Source: Thermoanaerobaculales bacterium
GTDB lineage: Bacteria > Acidobacteriota > Thermoanaerobaculia > Thermoanaerobaculales > Sulfomarinibacteraceae
Length of the DNA: 30,240 bases
NCBI GenBank assembly: GCA_029932545.1
Contig: JAOZPW010000006.1
Location: 1 to 30,240 of the forward strand
Direction: 5' to 3'
Shown: one piece after another, positions 15,459-24,252 of the stretch
How the letters are laid out: every line of letters starts with the position of its first letter
Numbering within the stretch: the first letter of the stretch is position 1
Program-made: the position numbers and the translations under genes
The notes under the pieces: model-generated
The model's input: only the letters and a program-made list of their open reading frames with translations
Told to the model about the DNA's origin: nothing
The model's database searches: none

Positions 15459-18098
15459 ATGATTGGTGAGATCCAACCAGGCATGGAGGTCGGGCGTTAT
15501 CGGCTCGAGCGGCGGTTGGCCACCGGCGGAATGGGTACGGTGTGGATTGCCCGAGACCGGCTCCTCGTTCGAGAGGTTGCGGTCAAGCTCTTGCCTCGTC
15601 TCTTTGTCACCGATCAGGCGGCAGAGCAACGATTCCAGCGTGAGGCTCGGGCGATGGGGCGCCTCCAACACCCCAACGTCGTGGCTATCTACGATATCGG
15701 CTCGGCAGATCCGGGTTCTGGCGAGGAGATGCCATACCTGGTGATGGAGTTGATTCGAGGCCGGGGTCTCGATCAGATCATCCTCGAAGGTCCGCTGCCC
15801 GCCATACGGGCCACTGGAATCGCCGCCCAGGTCGCCAAGGCCCTCGGCGCCGCCCACTCAGCCGGTGTCGTCCACCGGGATCTCAAGCCTTCGAATATCG
15901 TAGTTTCCGACGACGGGCATGCAAAGGTCTTGGATTTTGGGCTGGCCCGATTGGTTCAAGCAGGTGACCATAGTTCCGAGGCCACACTGACGGCGCCGGG
16001 CATGGTTCTGGGTTCGTGCCCCTACATGGCGCCGGAGCAGGCGATCGGTGGGAATGTCGGGGCGCCGGCCGACATTTTTTCGTTCGGCGCCGTTTTTTAT
16101 GAAATGGTCAGTGGGCTCCGGGCATTCACCGGTTCGACCCCGATCAAGGTCTTGCAGTCGGTCGTCAAGTGTCAGTATCCACCCTTGAGTGAGAGTGCTC
16201 CCGGGGTGTCCACCGATTTGGTGGCGATCATCGAACGGTGTATGGAAAAAGATCCGGGGCGACGCTATCCCAATGCAGAAGCCCTTGTTCGGGATCTGGA
16301 GGCGTTTGTAGGCTCGAGCAGGCCTGAGGATGCGGACTTACCGACTGTCGAGATCGGTTCCAGTTCAATTAAGGCCGTTGAGCTTCGCCGTCGCCGTCGT
16401 CTGATTCGGGTGGTCCTGGGCGCCGGCGCCGTGTTGCTTCTGGGTTCTGTTGTCGGGTTTCTCGGTGGACGGGTGGGCACGGAAACCCTTCGGCCCGATC
16501 CGGGCCGCTGGCGGTCCCGGACACTGTACGAGGCGGCTGGTTCGATGCGACACATCAGCTGGAGTCCTTCGGGTACCGAAGTGGTGGCAGAGGTCGAAGA
16601 TAACGGCACTTTTGAGATCCTGGTGGTCCCTGTCGATCAACAGGAGCCACGGGTCCTCACCCAGAGCAGCGAGGACGGAGCGCCGATTTGGCCGGCCTAT
16701 TCTCCAGACGGCCAGGCAGTTGCAGTGACACGCATGGGCGATACCTCGATGTCTGTGGAGATCCTGCCTGCAGTCGGAGGTGCGGCCGTCTCGGTTCTGG
16801 ACAACGCGTCCCGAGGAGCATGGATTGCGCCCGGAACTCTGGTTGTTTCCAGGATCACAGAGGGCGCCTCGGGCTTGTGGACGTGGAAGCCCGACACGGA
16901 GCAGGTGACTCCCTATCCAATGAACCCTGCCGATCGCCAGTACTGGGCTGCGGCGCCTCGACCGGGGGGTGGGGCGGCCTTTCTCGGCGGGGGCAGCGAC
17001 ACCCGGGCCGGCATCTTCGTCGGTCGGGAGGGGAGGGACTCTGTTGATCAGTGGCTGGCGGGCGGGGTTCTCCTTCAGGGCCTGTCGTGGCATCCCGAGG
17101 GAAGATCGCTGGTGGCCTCGGTCGGGCACCGATTGGCCCGCATTACCGAAAATGGGAGAGCGGACCTCTTGGCCCCGCCCCTGACCCTCGACTACCCGGC
17201 GTTCGACGGGACAGGAACACGATTGGCCGTCGTCGACCAGCACAGCTCCTACGATATTGTCGCGGCCGATCCCCTCACGGGACGGCTTCGATGTGTCAAG
17301 TGTGGAGAACCCAAGGCGGGGTGGGGCAGCGTCGGCCCGGAGACTTCGACCTTTTACCGGCGAAGCGTCGACGGAGGACCCAGTTTGTACCGGGTCGACC
17401 GGAATCGAGGCGACGAAGGCCCGGTCGTCGCCGCCGGTCCCGGCGCCAGTTGCCCGGTAGTATCGCCCGACGGGACCCGCCTGACCTACCTCAAAAGGAA
17501 TGTGGAGGCTGGAGGTGTCGACCTGATGATTCTGGCGCTTGGCGGGGGTGAGCCGGTGAGGTTGGCCGGCGCGGTGGAGGGGTCGGAATTTCCCTCATGG
17601 TCGCCGGACGGCCGATTTATAGCCTTCGCTGCGGGTTCCCCACTGAGGGTCTGGGTTGTGTCCGCCGCCGGTGGTGACCCACGAGCCGTCAGTCCACCGG
17701 GTGGTGACTATCCGGTATGGAGTCCGGCCGGCCGGTGGATCGCCTACAGTGTCTGGACCGACAGCGGTGACGCCAACCAGGGCGCGTGGCTGGTATCCCC
17801 TCAAGGTGGGTCTCCCACCAAGGTCAGCCCTCATCCGACCCGGCTGGCCTGGAGTCGTGACGGGAACGACCTTTACCAACTGCGCCGCGAACAGGAAACC
17901 ATTGTTGTCTACTCCGCTGAGGTGGACCGAAAGGTATGGCACAGGGGCGCGATCTTGGACCTCGACGGTCCGGCGCCGGAGCATTTCGAATTCCTGCCCC
18001 TGACCGTTGACTCATCGACCGGCGAACTCATTCTCAATCTTCGGATCTCCCGCAGCACCCTTCTGGTGTTCGAAGGGTTGAACCCTGACCGCTGGTGA
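15459..18098 (+). CDS. Transmembrane Ser/Thr protein kinase with C-terminal WD40/TolB-like propeller
   Basis: An 879-residue PknB-type kinase. The N-terminal kinase domain (about 13-285) looks active: glycine loop ATGGMGTV, catalytic lysine K43 (VAVKLL), HRDLKPSN at 139-146, DFG at 159-161 and APE at 191-193. After a basic stretch a single membrane helix spans about 316-337. The remaining 540 residues form a predicted beta-propeller with PD40/TolB-type repeats, each marked by a WSPDG-like turn (ISWSPSGTEV, PAYSPDGQAV, CPVVSPDGTR, FPSWSPDGRF, YPVWSPAGRW). The propeller should lie outside the cytoplasmic membrane and could sense ligands or proteins. Kinases of this layout are abundant in Acidobacteriota. 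The start is ATG at 15459, with ATG at 15483 also possible; no strong ribosome-binding site is visible. Confidence 0.93.
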   Translation: MIGEIQPGMEVGRYRLERRLATGGMGTVWIARDRLLVREVAVKLLPRLFVTDQAAEQRFQREARAMGRLQHPNVVAIYDIGSADPGSGEEMPYLVMELIRGRGLDQIILEGPLPAIRATGIAAQVAKALGAAHSAGVVHRDLKPSNIVVSDDGHAKVLDFGLARLVQAGDHSSEATLTAPGMVLGSCPYMAPEQAIGGNVGAPADIFSFGAVFYEMVSGLRAFTGSTPIKVLQSVVKCQYPPLSESAPGVSTDLVAIIERCMEKDPGRRYPNAEALVRDLEAFVGSSRPEDADLPTVEIGSSSIKAVELRRRRRLIRVVLGAGAVLLLGSVVGFLGGRVGTETLRPDPGRWRSRTLYEAAGSMRHISWSPSGTEVVAEVEDNGTFEILVVPVDQQEPRVLTQSSEDGAPIWPAYSPDGQAVAVTRMGDTSMSVEILPAVGGAAVSVLDNASRGAWIAPGTLVVSRITEGASGLWTWKPDTEQVTPYPMNPADRQYWAAAPRPGGGAAFLGGGSDTRAGIFVGREGRDSVDQWLAGGVLLQGLSWHPEGRSLVASVGHRLARITENGRADLLAPPLTLDYPAFDGTGTRLAVVDQHSSYDIVAADPLTGRLRCVKCGEPKAGWGSVGPETSTFYRRSVDGGPSLYRVDRNRGDEGPVVAAGPGASCPVVSPDGTRLTYLKRNVEAGGVDLMILALGGGEPVRLAGAVEGSEFPSWSPDGRFIAFAAGSPLRVWVVSAAGGDPRAVSPPGGDYPVWSPAGRWIAYSVWTDSGDANQGAWLVSPQGGSPTKVSPHPTRLAWSRDGNDLYQLRREQETIVVYSAEVDRKVWHRGAILDLDGPAPEHFEFLPLTVDSSTGELILNLRISRSTLLVFEGLNPDRW

Positions 18099-18126
18099 GT
18101 GCCGCAGAAGCGAACGCGGGAATGAT

Positions 18127-18147
18127 CCCTAACCCCTGAACCCTCGT
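18127..18147. repeat. Degenerate 7-bp tandem array (CCCTAAC type)
   Basis: Units CCCTAAC, CCCTGAA and CCCTCGT, 28 bases after the Ser/Thr kinase stop. Short, but in the same 7-base register and the same kind of gap as the other arrays. Confidence 0.5.
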
Positions 18148-18273
18148 CTCCATTGACAGCCAAACGGCCCGGTGGTAGCATCCCTTTTCCCAGTTTTTGG
18201 GATTGTTCTTTGTCAGATTATTACGGTCGAAGTCGGGTCCAAAGAATCCTCGGATCACCCGTCATTAGCCTGT

Positions 18274-18350
<77 letters not shown>

Positions 18351-18366
18351 TTTTGCGGATCCGTGA

Positions 18367-18443
18367 AGGCGCGTAGCTCAGTTGGTTAGAGCGCATCCCT
18401 CACACGGATGAAGTCCGCGGTTCGAGTCCGCGCGCGCCTACCA
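18367..18443 (+). tRNA. tRNA-Val (anticodon CAC)
   Basis: A 77-base cloverleaf with encoded CCA, 16 bases after the first valine tRNA. The acceptor AGGCGCG pairs perfectly with CGCGCCT. The anticodon loop CTCACAC gives CAC, which reads GUG. The T loop TTCGAGT and most of the body resemble the first gene, so the pair probably arose by duplication and anticodon change. A terminator follows. Confidence 0.95.
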
Positions 18444-18458
18444 GCCGCCGTCGTACTG

Positions 18459-18489
18459 AAAAGGCCCGACCGTTGTGGTCGGGCTTTTT
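18459..18489 (+). terminator. Rho-independent terminator after the tRNA-Val pair
   Basis: The stem GCCCGACC (18464-18471) pairs with GGTCGGGC (18477-18484), loop GTTGT, flanked by AAAA and TTTTT. It ends the tRNA transcript 36 bases before thrS. It could also act as a leader terminator for thrS, but no antiterminator or T-box is visible. Confidence 0.85.
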
Positions 18490-18524
18490 GAATTTTTGTT
18501 GATCTGAGAAGAGTGAGGTCTGAG

Positions 18525-20468
18525 ATGGCAAGCACAATTGAGGTGACATTGCCCGATGGCAGCAAGCGCGAATACCCGGTGGGTACGACCGTGCTTGAGG
18601 TCGCCGAGAGCATCGGTAAGAGATTGGCTCACGACACCGTGGGCGGGTTTGTCGATGGTGACCTCGTTGATCTTCGGACGTCGTTGGATCGGGATGTCGG
18701 TCTTCGGATCGTCACCACCCGAGACGCCGAGGCCGGTGAGATCATTCGTCATTCTGCCGAGCACGTGATGGCCGACGCGGTCCAGCGACTCTGGCCCGGC
18801 ACCCTGATCGATGCCGGTCGTCAGGACCATTCGGTTAAGTTTCAATACGATTTCCGCTTTCCGCGGCCGTTCAAACCTGAGGATTTCGAGCGCATCGAGG
18901 CTGAAATGACACGCCTGATCGCCGAGGATCTCCATTTCGAGCGGGAAGAGGCCGATCGGGCCAGGGTTCGAGACCTGATGATCGAGCGGGGCGAGGAGAT
19001 CAAGCTTAAACGGCTTGAGGACATCCCCGAAGGCGAGGTCATCACCCTGTACCACAGCGGCCAATTCGTCGATCTGTGCCGTGGACCTCATGTTCAACGG
19101 ACCTCCCAGATTGGTGCGGCCCGATTGCTGGAGGCCTCAGGCGCCTACTTCAAGGGTGACGAGCGCAACGAGATGCTGCAGCGTATCTACGGTACAGCCT
19201 TCGCCTCGAAGAAAGAGCTCAACGCCTACTTTGCCCGTCTCGAGGAACTGCGCAAGCGTGACCATCGGTTACTGGGCCGGAAACTCGACCTCTTTTCGTT
19301 CCACCAGGAGGCCCCGGCCAGTCCCTTCTTCCACCCCCGGGGTACCGTCGTCTACAACGAGTTGCTTGAATTGATGCGGGAGAAATACAGGGCCTACGGT
19401 TATGACGAAGTGATCACGCCTCAGGTCTTCGCCGTTGATCTCTGGAAGACCTCGGGGCACTACGACAACTACCGTGACGATATGTTCTTCGCCGATGCCT
19501 TCGACGAGGTCGAGGAGCGGTCCAATTCCCTTAAGCCGATGAACTGTCCGTCCCACTGCCTGCTCTTCGGCGCTCAGGCGCATTCCTACAGGGATCTTCC
19601 GATCCGCATCGCCGATTTCGGCCGGCTTCATCGCTATGAGCGTTCCGGTGTGGTCACCGGACTGACCCGGGTTCGGACCTTCTCCCAGGACGACGCCCAC
19701 ATCTTCTGTACCGCAGATCAAATCGAGGAAGAAATCGAAAAACTCTTCGATTTTGTCTTCGAGATCTATGCGCTCTTTGGATTTTCCGACATCAATGTCT
19801 ACCTCTCGACCCGCCCGGAGAAGGCGATGGGCGACCCAGCAGTCTGGGAACACGCCGAGGCCGTCTTGATGTCGTGTCTCGAAAATCGAGAGGGCATCAC
19901 CTTCACCGTCAAACCCGGAGATGGCGCCTTCTACGGTCCAAAGATCGACTTCGACGTGCACGATGCCCTGGATCGAGCCTGGCAGTTGGCAACCATCCAA
20001 CTGGATTTTCAGATGCCGGAGCGCTTCGATCTCGGCTTTGTCGATTCCGATGGAGAGTCCAAGCGTCCGGTGATGATCCACCGTGCCATCCTGGGCTCAC
20101 TCGAGCGGTTCTTCGGCGTCATGCTGGAGCACTTTGGGGGCGACCTTCCGCCCTGGTTGGCGCCGGAGCAGATCCGGGTGCTGCCGATCACCGACGCGGT
20201 CATGGACTATGCCCAAGAGGTTGTGGACGCGGCGAGAGCCCGAGGATTGAGGGCCGAGTTGGATGCACGGTCGGAGAAGCTGGGCTACAAGATTCGCGAG
20301 GGCGAGACCATGAAGGTGCCATACCTGCTGGTCATCGGGGGCCGGGAAGCGGAAGACGGTACTGTATCCCTTCGCTTACGTCATCGCCGCGACGAAGGTG
20401 TCCACACGCTGGATGCCGTCTTCGATCGCGTTCAAGAAAAAATTGAAACCCGTTCTTTGGAACTATGA
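18525..20468 (+). CDS. thrS: Threonine-tRNA ligase (ThrRS)
   Basis: A 647-residue class II synthetase with the full bacterial layout: an N-terminal TGS domain (IEVTLPDGSKREYPVGTT), an editing domain with HSAEHVMADAV and the LCRGPHV segment, a class II core containing MNCPSHCLLF with a zinc-ligand cysteine, motif 2 around RYERSGVVTGLTRVRTFSQDD, and a C-terminal anticodon-binding domain from about 545 (IRVLPITDAVMDYA). The ATG at 18525 is chosen because GAGG lies nine bases upstream; GTG at 18513 would add four residues. It begins the ribosomal protein and phenylalanyl-tRNA synthetase cluster, but infC, usually next, is missing. Confidence 0.96.
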   Translation: MASTIEVTLPDGSKREYPVGTTVLEVAESIGKRLAHDTVGGFVDGDLVDLRTSLDRDVGLRIVTTRDAEAGEIIRHSAEHVMADAVQRLWPGTLIDAGRQDHSVKFQYDFRFPRPFKPEDFERIEAEMTRLIAEDLHFEREEADRARVRDLMIERGEEIKLKRLEDIPEGEVITLYHSGQFVDLCRGPHVQRTSQIGAARLLEASGAYFKGDERNEMLQRIYGTAFASKKELNAYFARLEELRKRDHRLLGRKLDLFSFHQEAPASPFFHPRGTVVYNELLELMREKYRAYGYDEVITPQVFAVDLWKTSGHYDNYRDDMFFADAFDEVEERSNSLKPMNCPSHCLLFGAQAHSYRDLPIRIADFGRLHRYERSGVVTGLTRVRTFSQDDAHIFCTADQIEEEIEKLFDFVFEIYALFGFSDINVYLSTRPEKAMGDPAVWEHAEAVLMSCLENREGITFTVKPGDGAFYGPKIDFDVHDALDRAWQLATIQLDFQMPERFDLGFVDSDGESKRPVMIHRAILGSLERFFGVMLEHFGGDLPPWLAPEQIRVLPITDAVMDYAQEVVDAARARGLRAELDARSEKLGYKIREGETMKVPYLLVIGGREAEDGTVSLRLRHRRDEGVHTLDAVFDRVQEKIETRSLEL

Positions 20469-20481
20469 CAAGGAGAGAACC

Positions 20482-20676
20482 ATGCCAAAACTGAAAACCC
20501 ACCGAGGTCTGGCCAAGAGGGTCAAGAAGACCGCTAATGGCAAGTACAAACGCCACCACGCCTACACATCCCATATTCTGGCGAAAAAGAGCCGGAAGAG
20601 GAAACGTAAACTGCGAGGCTCGACAATGGTCAAGCCCTGTGACGCGAAGATTTTCGCACTGATGCTGCACGGCTGA
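20482..20676 (+). CDS. rpmI: 50S ribosomal protein bL35
   Basis: A 64-residue basic protein with the bL35 pattern MPKLKTHRGLAKRVKKT and a Lys/Arg-rich centre (AKKSRKRKRKLRG). It sits in the large ribosomal subunit. A good ribosome-binding site, AAGGAGAG, precedes the ATG. It follows thrS by 13 bases, leaving no room for infC, and precedes rplT by nine. Confidence 0.95.
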   Translation: MPKLKTHRGLAKRVKKTANGKYKRHHAYTSHILAKKSRKRKRKLRGSTMVKPCDAKIFALMLHG

Positions 20677-20685
20677 GGAGACGAC

Positions 20686-21036
20686 ATGCGCGTAAAAAGA
20701 GGTACAGTCCGTAAAGATCGCAGAAAGAAAATTCTCAATCTGGCCGAAGGCTATTGGGGCGGCAAGAGTCGTCTGCACCGGACGGCCAAGATCCAGGTCG
20801 AAAAGTCCCTGCAGTACGCCTACCGGGACCGAAAGCAGCGCAAGCGTCACTTCCGAAGCCTGTGGATCACCCGGATTAACGCCGCGGCTCGGATCAACGG
20901 CATGAGCTATTCGACCTTCATTTGCGGCCTGAAGAATGCCGGATGTGAATTGGACCGGAAGGTCCTCGCGGATCTCGCCGTGCGTGACCCGCAGACGTTC
21001 GGTCAACTGGTCGAACTGGCCAAGCCGAAAGCCTGA
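20686..21036 (+). CDS. rplT: 50S ribosomal protein bL20
   Basis: A 116-residue basic protein of the bL20 family, needed early in 50S assembly. It opens MRVKRGTVRKDRRKKILNLA and shows the conserved YAYRDRKQRKRHFRSLWI and RINGMSYSTF segments, with normal length. AGGAG precedes the ATG. In Escherichia coli and Bacillus, L20 represses its operon through the infC leader or 5' region; no equivalent leader is visible between thrS and rpmI here. Confidence 0.96.
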   Translation: MRVKRGTVRKDRRKKILNLAEGYWGGKSRLHRTAKIQVEKSLQYAYRDRKQRKRHFRSLWITRINAAARINGMSYSTFICGLKNAGCELDRKVLADLAVRDPQTFGQLVELAKPKA

Positions 21037-21040
21037 CGCC

Positions 21041-22060
21041 GTGGGCGTTGCACGGCTCGACGAGGTACGGGCCGCCTTCCTGACGGACCTTGAGTCCGCG
21101 GGGGGCGATGCTGCGGCTGTGGAGAACATCCGCATCCGGTATGCGGGGCGTCGTTCAGGCCTTCTTCTGGATTTGACGGCCGCTCTGCGAGAACTTCCCA
21201 ACGAGGAGAAGCGTGATTATGGGCGCGCCCTCAACGAACTCAAGAAGCTTGTTGCCGACCGGCTCGAGGCCGCCAAGACCGGCGCCCATTCACGTCAAAC
21301 CTCCGGGGCCGCTTTCGACGTCACCCTGCCCGGTCTGACTCTGCCAAAGGGGGCACAACATCCGGTGCACCTGGTGCGGCAGCGCATCGAGGAGATCTTC
21401 CTTCGAATGGGTTATGACGTCGAAGATGGTCCCGAGATCGAAGATGACCGGCATAACTTCGAAGCGTTGAATATCCCGCCGGATCACCCGGCCCGGGATG
21501 ACCAGGACACATTTTACGTTCCTGGTGGACGGCTGTTGCGAACGCATACCTCTCCGGTGCAGGCCCGGGTCATGGAGTTGCGAAAGCCGCCGATCCGAAT
21601 CATCGTTCCCGGCAAGGTCTATCGCCGCGATTCCGACCTCAGGCATTCGCCGATGTTCCATCAGATCGAGGGCTTATTGGTTGACGAGGGGGTTACCTTC
21701 GGCAACCTCAAGGCCACGCTGGAAACTTTTCTGCACGCACTGTTCTCCGAACACGGAGTCGATGTGCGTTTCAGGCCGAGCTATTTTCCCTTTACCGAAC
21801 CGTCAGCTGAGGTTGATATCACCTGCATTTTCTGTGGTGGGTCCGGCTGCGGGGTTTGTTCCCGTTCGGGTTGGATCGAGATCCTGGGCTCGGGAATGGT
21901 TGACCCGCGGGTCTTCGAGGGCGTTGGCGTCGATGCCGACCGCTACACCGGATTTGCTTTCGGCCTCGGCCTCGACCGTGTGGCCATGTTGTTGTACGGC
22001 ATCCCTGATTTGAGGCAACTCTTCGTAGGCGACCAGAGACTGACGAGGCAGTTCGCATGA
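21041..22060 (+). CDS. pheS: Phenylalanine-tRNA ligase, alpha subunit
   Basis: The catalytic alpha chain of the (alpha-beta)2 enzyme, 339 residues. An N-terminal coiled coil (about 1-80) is followed by the class II core: HPVHLVRQRIEEIFLRMGY, DTFYV, LLRTHTSPVQARVM, motif 2 in KVYRRDSDLRHSPMFHQIEG and motif 3 in AFGLGLDRVAMLLYG. A four-cysteine knuckle (CIFCGGSGCGVC) seen in many bacterial PheS proteins is present. The start is GTG at 21041, four bases after the rplT stop, with a weak ribosome-binding site suggesting translational coupling. An ATG at 20936 would overlap rplT by 100 bases and is rejected. The end overlaps pheT by ATGA. Confidence 0.95.
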   Translation: MGVARLDEVRAAFLTDLESAGGDAAAVENIRIRYAGRRSGLLLDLTAALRELPNEEKRDYGRALNELKKLVADRLEAAKTGAHSRQTSGAAFDVTLPGLTLPKGAQHPVHLVRQRIEEIFLRMGYDVEDGPEIEDDRHNFEALNIPPDHPARDDQDTFYVPGGRLLRTHTSPVQARVMELRKPPIRIIVPGKVYRRDSDLRHSPMFHQIEGLLVDEGVTFGNLKATLETFLHALFSEHGVDVRFRPSYFPFTEPSAEVDITCIFCGGSGCGVCSRSGWIEILGSGMVDPRVFEGVGVDADRYTGFAFGLGLDRVAMLLYGIPDLRQLFVGDQRLTRQFA

Positions 22061-24099
22061 AATTTGATCTCGAGTGGTTGCGGCAACATATTGACGGCGA
22101 TACAGACGCCGACACGCTGTCCGAGGGTCTGACCCACTGCGGTTTCCTGGTCGAAACGCGCGACCCGTCGGGGCAATCGGAGATCTGGGATGTCGAGGCG
22201 ACGACCAATCGACCCGATGTCATGTGCCATCGTGGTTTGGCCCGAGAAGCGGCCCTGGCCGTCGGAGCCCGGCTCAAGGCATTGCACACGATGGTCGAGG
22301 AAACTGGCGAGCCGGCCGAGACTCTTGCCTCGGTCGAAATCCAGGCTGAGGATCTCTGTTCGCGGTATGTCGGGCGGGTCTTGAGGGGCGTACGGCTGGT
22401 TGAGTCTCCGGACTGGCTCAAGGAGCGGCTCGAGCGGTGTGGTATTCGTCCGATCAATGCCGTAGTCGATGCCACCAACTACGTTTTGCTGGAAACCGGC
22501 CAGCCTCTGCACGCCTTTGACCTCGACCGGCTAGAGGGCCGTACGATTGTCGTTCGCAGGGCTACAAAGGGCGAGGTCCTGACGACCCTGGATGGCGAGG
22601 ACCGAAAACTGGAGTGTGATGACCTGGTGATCGCCGACCGGAATCGGTCGGTGGCCTTGGCCGGGGTCATGGGCGGTACGGATTCGGAGATTGGTGAAGA
22701 GACGACCGACGTCTTGTTGGAGAGCGCACACTTCGAGGCCCTGCCCATCCGGCGGACCGCTCGACGATTTGGTATGCACACCGAGGCGTCCCACCGATTC
22801 GAGCGGGGCGCGGATCCTTTGATGGCGCCGGTTGCCGCAGACTTGGCTGCCCGGTTGATCGCCGAGTTGACCGGAGCGACGGTGTCACCCGGACGCATTG
22901 ATGTCTGCCCGCGTCCGTGGCGGTCCAGAGAGATGACCTTCAGTGTTTCGGGCGTAAGCCGGTTTGCCGGCCTCGAGATTGCCGGTGACGAGATCGTGCG
23001 AATTCTTGAGGCCTTGGAATTCAAGCCAGGCCGCGATGGTGATGTCATCACCTGTGTGCCACCCTCCTTCAGAGGTGACATTGAACGTGTGGCCGATCTG
23101 TACGAAGAGATTATTCGGCACATCGGGTATGACGCCGTGCCCGCAGTTCTCCCTATTTTGCGGACTCCGCCCGGGCGCCGACACCCCAACTGGGAGCTGG
23201 TGGACCGGGGGCGACGGGCCGCAGTGGCCTGTGGTCTGACCGAGGCCGTCACCTACGCATTCATCGACCCACAGGTTGATCAACGTCTGAAAAGCTGGCC
23301 CCTGTGTCCCGGCCCATCGATCCCCCTGGTAAACCCCCTTGCGGAAACTCAAGGGACGATGCGGCGGTCGCTGATACCGGGGCTCCTTGCGGCAGCGCGA
23401 GAAAACCTCAACCAGGGAGAAGCCGATATTGCTCTCTTTGAGGAAGGGCGGGTCTTCTCCAACCCCGAGGGTGACTGTTTCGAGGAACCGGAGTACCTGT
23501 CGGTCGTATTGGCCGGTGGAGGGTTGGCTCTTCCCGGACGTGACGCGGTTGATTTTCTCGAACTCAAGGGTGTCGTCGAGGCCCTGCTCCGCGACGCGGC
23601 CTTTCCGGAGGTTGTCTGGCAACGAGGGGGAAGTCCATGGCTGGACGAGGCTGAGGGCGCCGTCCTGGTTGATGGTGACGGTAAAGTCGTCGGTGTGGCC
23701 GGACGTCTCGGTGACGATGAAGCCGGCAGGTGGGGATTCAAACAGCCGGTCTATGTTGCCGAGTTGAGGCTTCAGGCGGCCGCGGTCGAGCCGCCCCTGC
23801 CGCGATTCGAAACCTTGCCCCGTTTCCCGGCGGTCTGGGTGGACATCACGGTCGAACATGGGGTCGACCTCCCTTATGCTGTTCTAGAGGCGGCAGTTCG
23901 AGAATTATCGGACCAGTTGGTGATGTCGGTGTCGTTGGTTGCACGGTTCACGGGCAAGGCGCTGGGTCCGGACCGGATCCGAACGACGCTTCGCCTGGTC
24001 TATCGCCACTCGGAGAGGTCCATGACCCAAGAGGAGGTCAATGCCGCCCAGGATGCTCTGAGGGCAGCCCTGGTTGAGCGGCTTGACGTAACGATTTAG
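22057..24099 (+). CDS. pheT: Phenylalanine-tRNA ligase, beta subunit, short form
   Basis: 680 residues, where the usual bacterial subunit has about 790-800. The N-terminal MKFDLEWLRQHIDGDTDADT and LTHCGF are followed almost at once by the EATTNRPDVMCHRGLAREAA segment, so the roughly 110-residue EMAP-II/OB-fold tRNA-binding insertion is missing. The rest is present: B3/B4 editing domain (about 70-280), B5 (about 285-360), the catalytic-like core with GRRAAVACGLTEAVTYAFID, and the C-terminal ferredoxin-like anticodon-binding domain (about 587-680, GKALGPDRIRTTLRLVYRHS). The reading frame is intact, so this looks like a natural short form, not a broken gene. It overlaps pheS by ATGA. Confidence 0.94.
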   Translation: MKFDLEWLRQHIDGDTDADTLSEGLTHCGFLVETRDPSGQSEIWDVEATTNRPDVMCHRGLAREAALAVGARLKALHTMVEETGEPAETLASVEIQAEDLCSRYVGRVLRGVRLVESPDWLKERLERCGIRPINAVVDATNYVLLETGQPLHAFDLDRLEGRTIVVRRATKGEVLTTLDGEDRKLECDDLVIADRNRSVALAGVMGGTDSEIGEETTDVLLESAHFEALPIRRTARRFGMHTEASHRFERGADPLMAPVAADLAARLIAELTGATVSPGRIDVCPRPWRSREMTFSVSGVSRFAGLEIAGDEIVRILEALEFKPGRDGDVITCVPPSFRGDIERVADLYEEIIRHIGYDAVPAVLPILRTPPGRRHPNWELVDRGRRAAVACGLTEAVTYAFIDPQVDQRLKSWPLCPGPSIPLVNPLAETQGTMRRSLIPGLLAAARENLNQGEADIALFEEGRVFSNPEGDCFEEPEYLSVVLAGGGLALPGRDAVDFLELKGVVEALLRDAAFPEVVWQRGGSPWLDEAEGAVLVDGDGKVVGVAGRLGDDEAGRWGFKQPVYVAELRLQAAAVEPPLPRFETLPRFPAVWVDITVEHGVDLPYAVLEAAVRELSDQLVMSVSLVARFTGKALGPDRIRTTLRLVYRHSERSMTQEEVNAAQDALRAALVERLDVTI

Positions 24100-24102
24100 C
24101 CT

Positions 24103-24131
24103 CTTGCCACTGAGTTTCGCAAGATGGCAAG
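24103..24131. other. Small inverted repeat just after pheT
   Basis: CTTGCCA (24103-24109) pairs with TGGCAAG (24125-24131) around a 15-base loop, starting four bases after the pheT stop. No T-run follows, so it is not a classic terminator. It may stabilise the end of the mRNA. Confidence 0.35.
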
Positions 24132-24136
24132 AAAGC

Positions 24137-24164
24137 TGTTAGCCTTTAGCCGTTGGTTATTAGC
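24137..24164. repeat. Degenerate 7-bp tandem array (TTAGC type)
   Basis: Units TGTTAGC, CTTTAGC, CGTTGGT and TATTAGC in register, in the gap after pheT. The opposite-strand version follows at 24198-24232. Confidence 0.75.
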
Positions 24165-24197
24165 AAGACGGCTTTATGGCAGTTTGCTGAGCTCATC

Positions 24198-24232
24198 GCT
24201 AAGAGCTAACGGCTAATAGCTCCCGGCTACGC
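24198..24232. repeat. Degenerate 7-bp tandem array (inverted GCTAA type)
   Basis: Units GCTAAGA, GCTAACG, GCTAATA, GCTCCCG and GCTACGC. AACGGCTAA at 24208-24216 pairs perfectly with TTAGCCGTT at 24146-24154. A tight CCCGGC-TAC-GCCGGG hairpin overlaps its end (24222-24236), 16 bases before the zapB-like start codon. Confidence 0.75.
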
Positions 24233-24252
24233 CGGGTTAAGGGGTGTTTGAA

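Noticed and set aside
18444..18524. T-box or threonine attenuator in front of thrS
   Set aside because: The only structure is a simple terminator hairpin right after the tRNAs. No T-box sequence, specifier loop or alternative fold fits in the remaining space.
22885..23859. 324-codon open frame on the minus strand
   Set aside because: Antisense to pheT, which has continuous family similarity on the other strand. GC-rich codon bias opens such frames.
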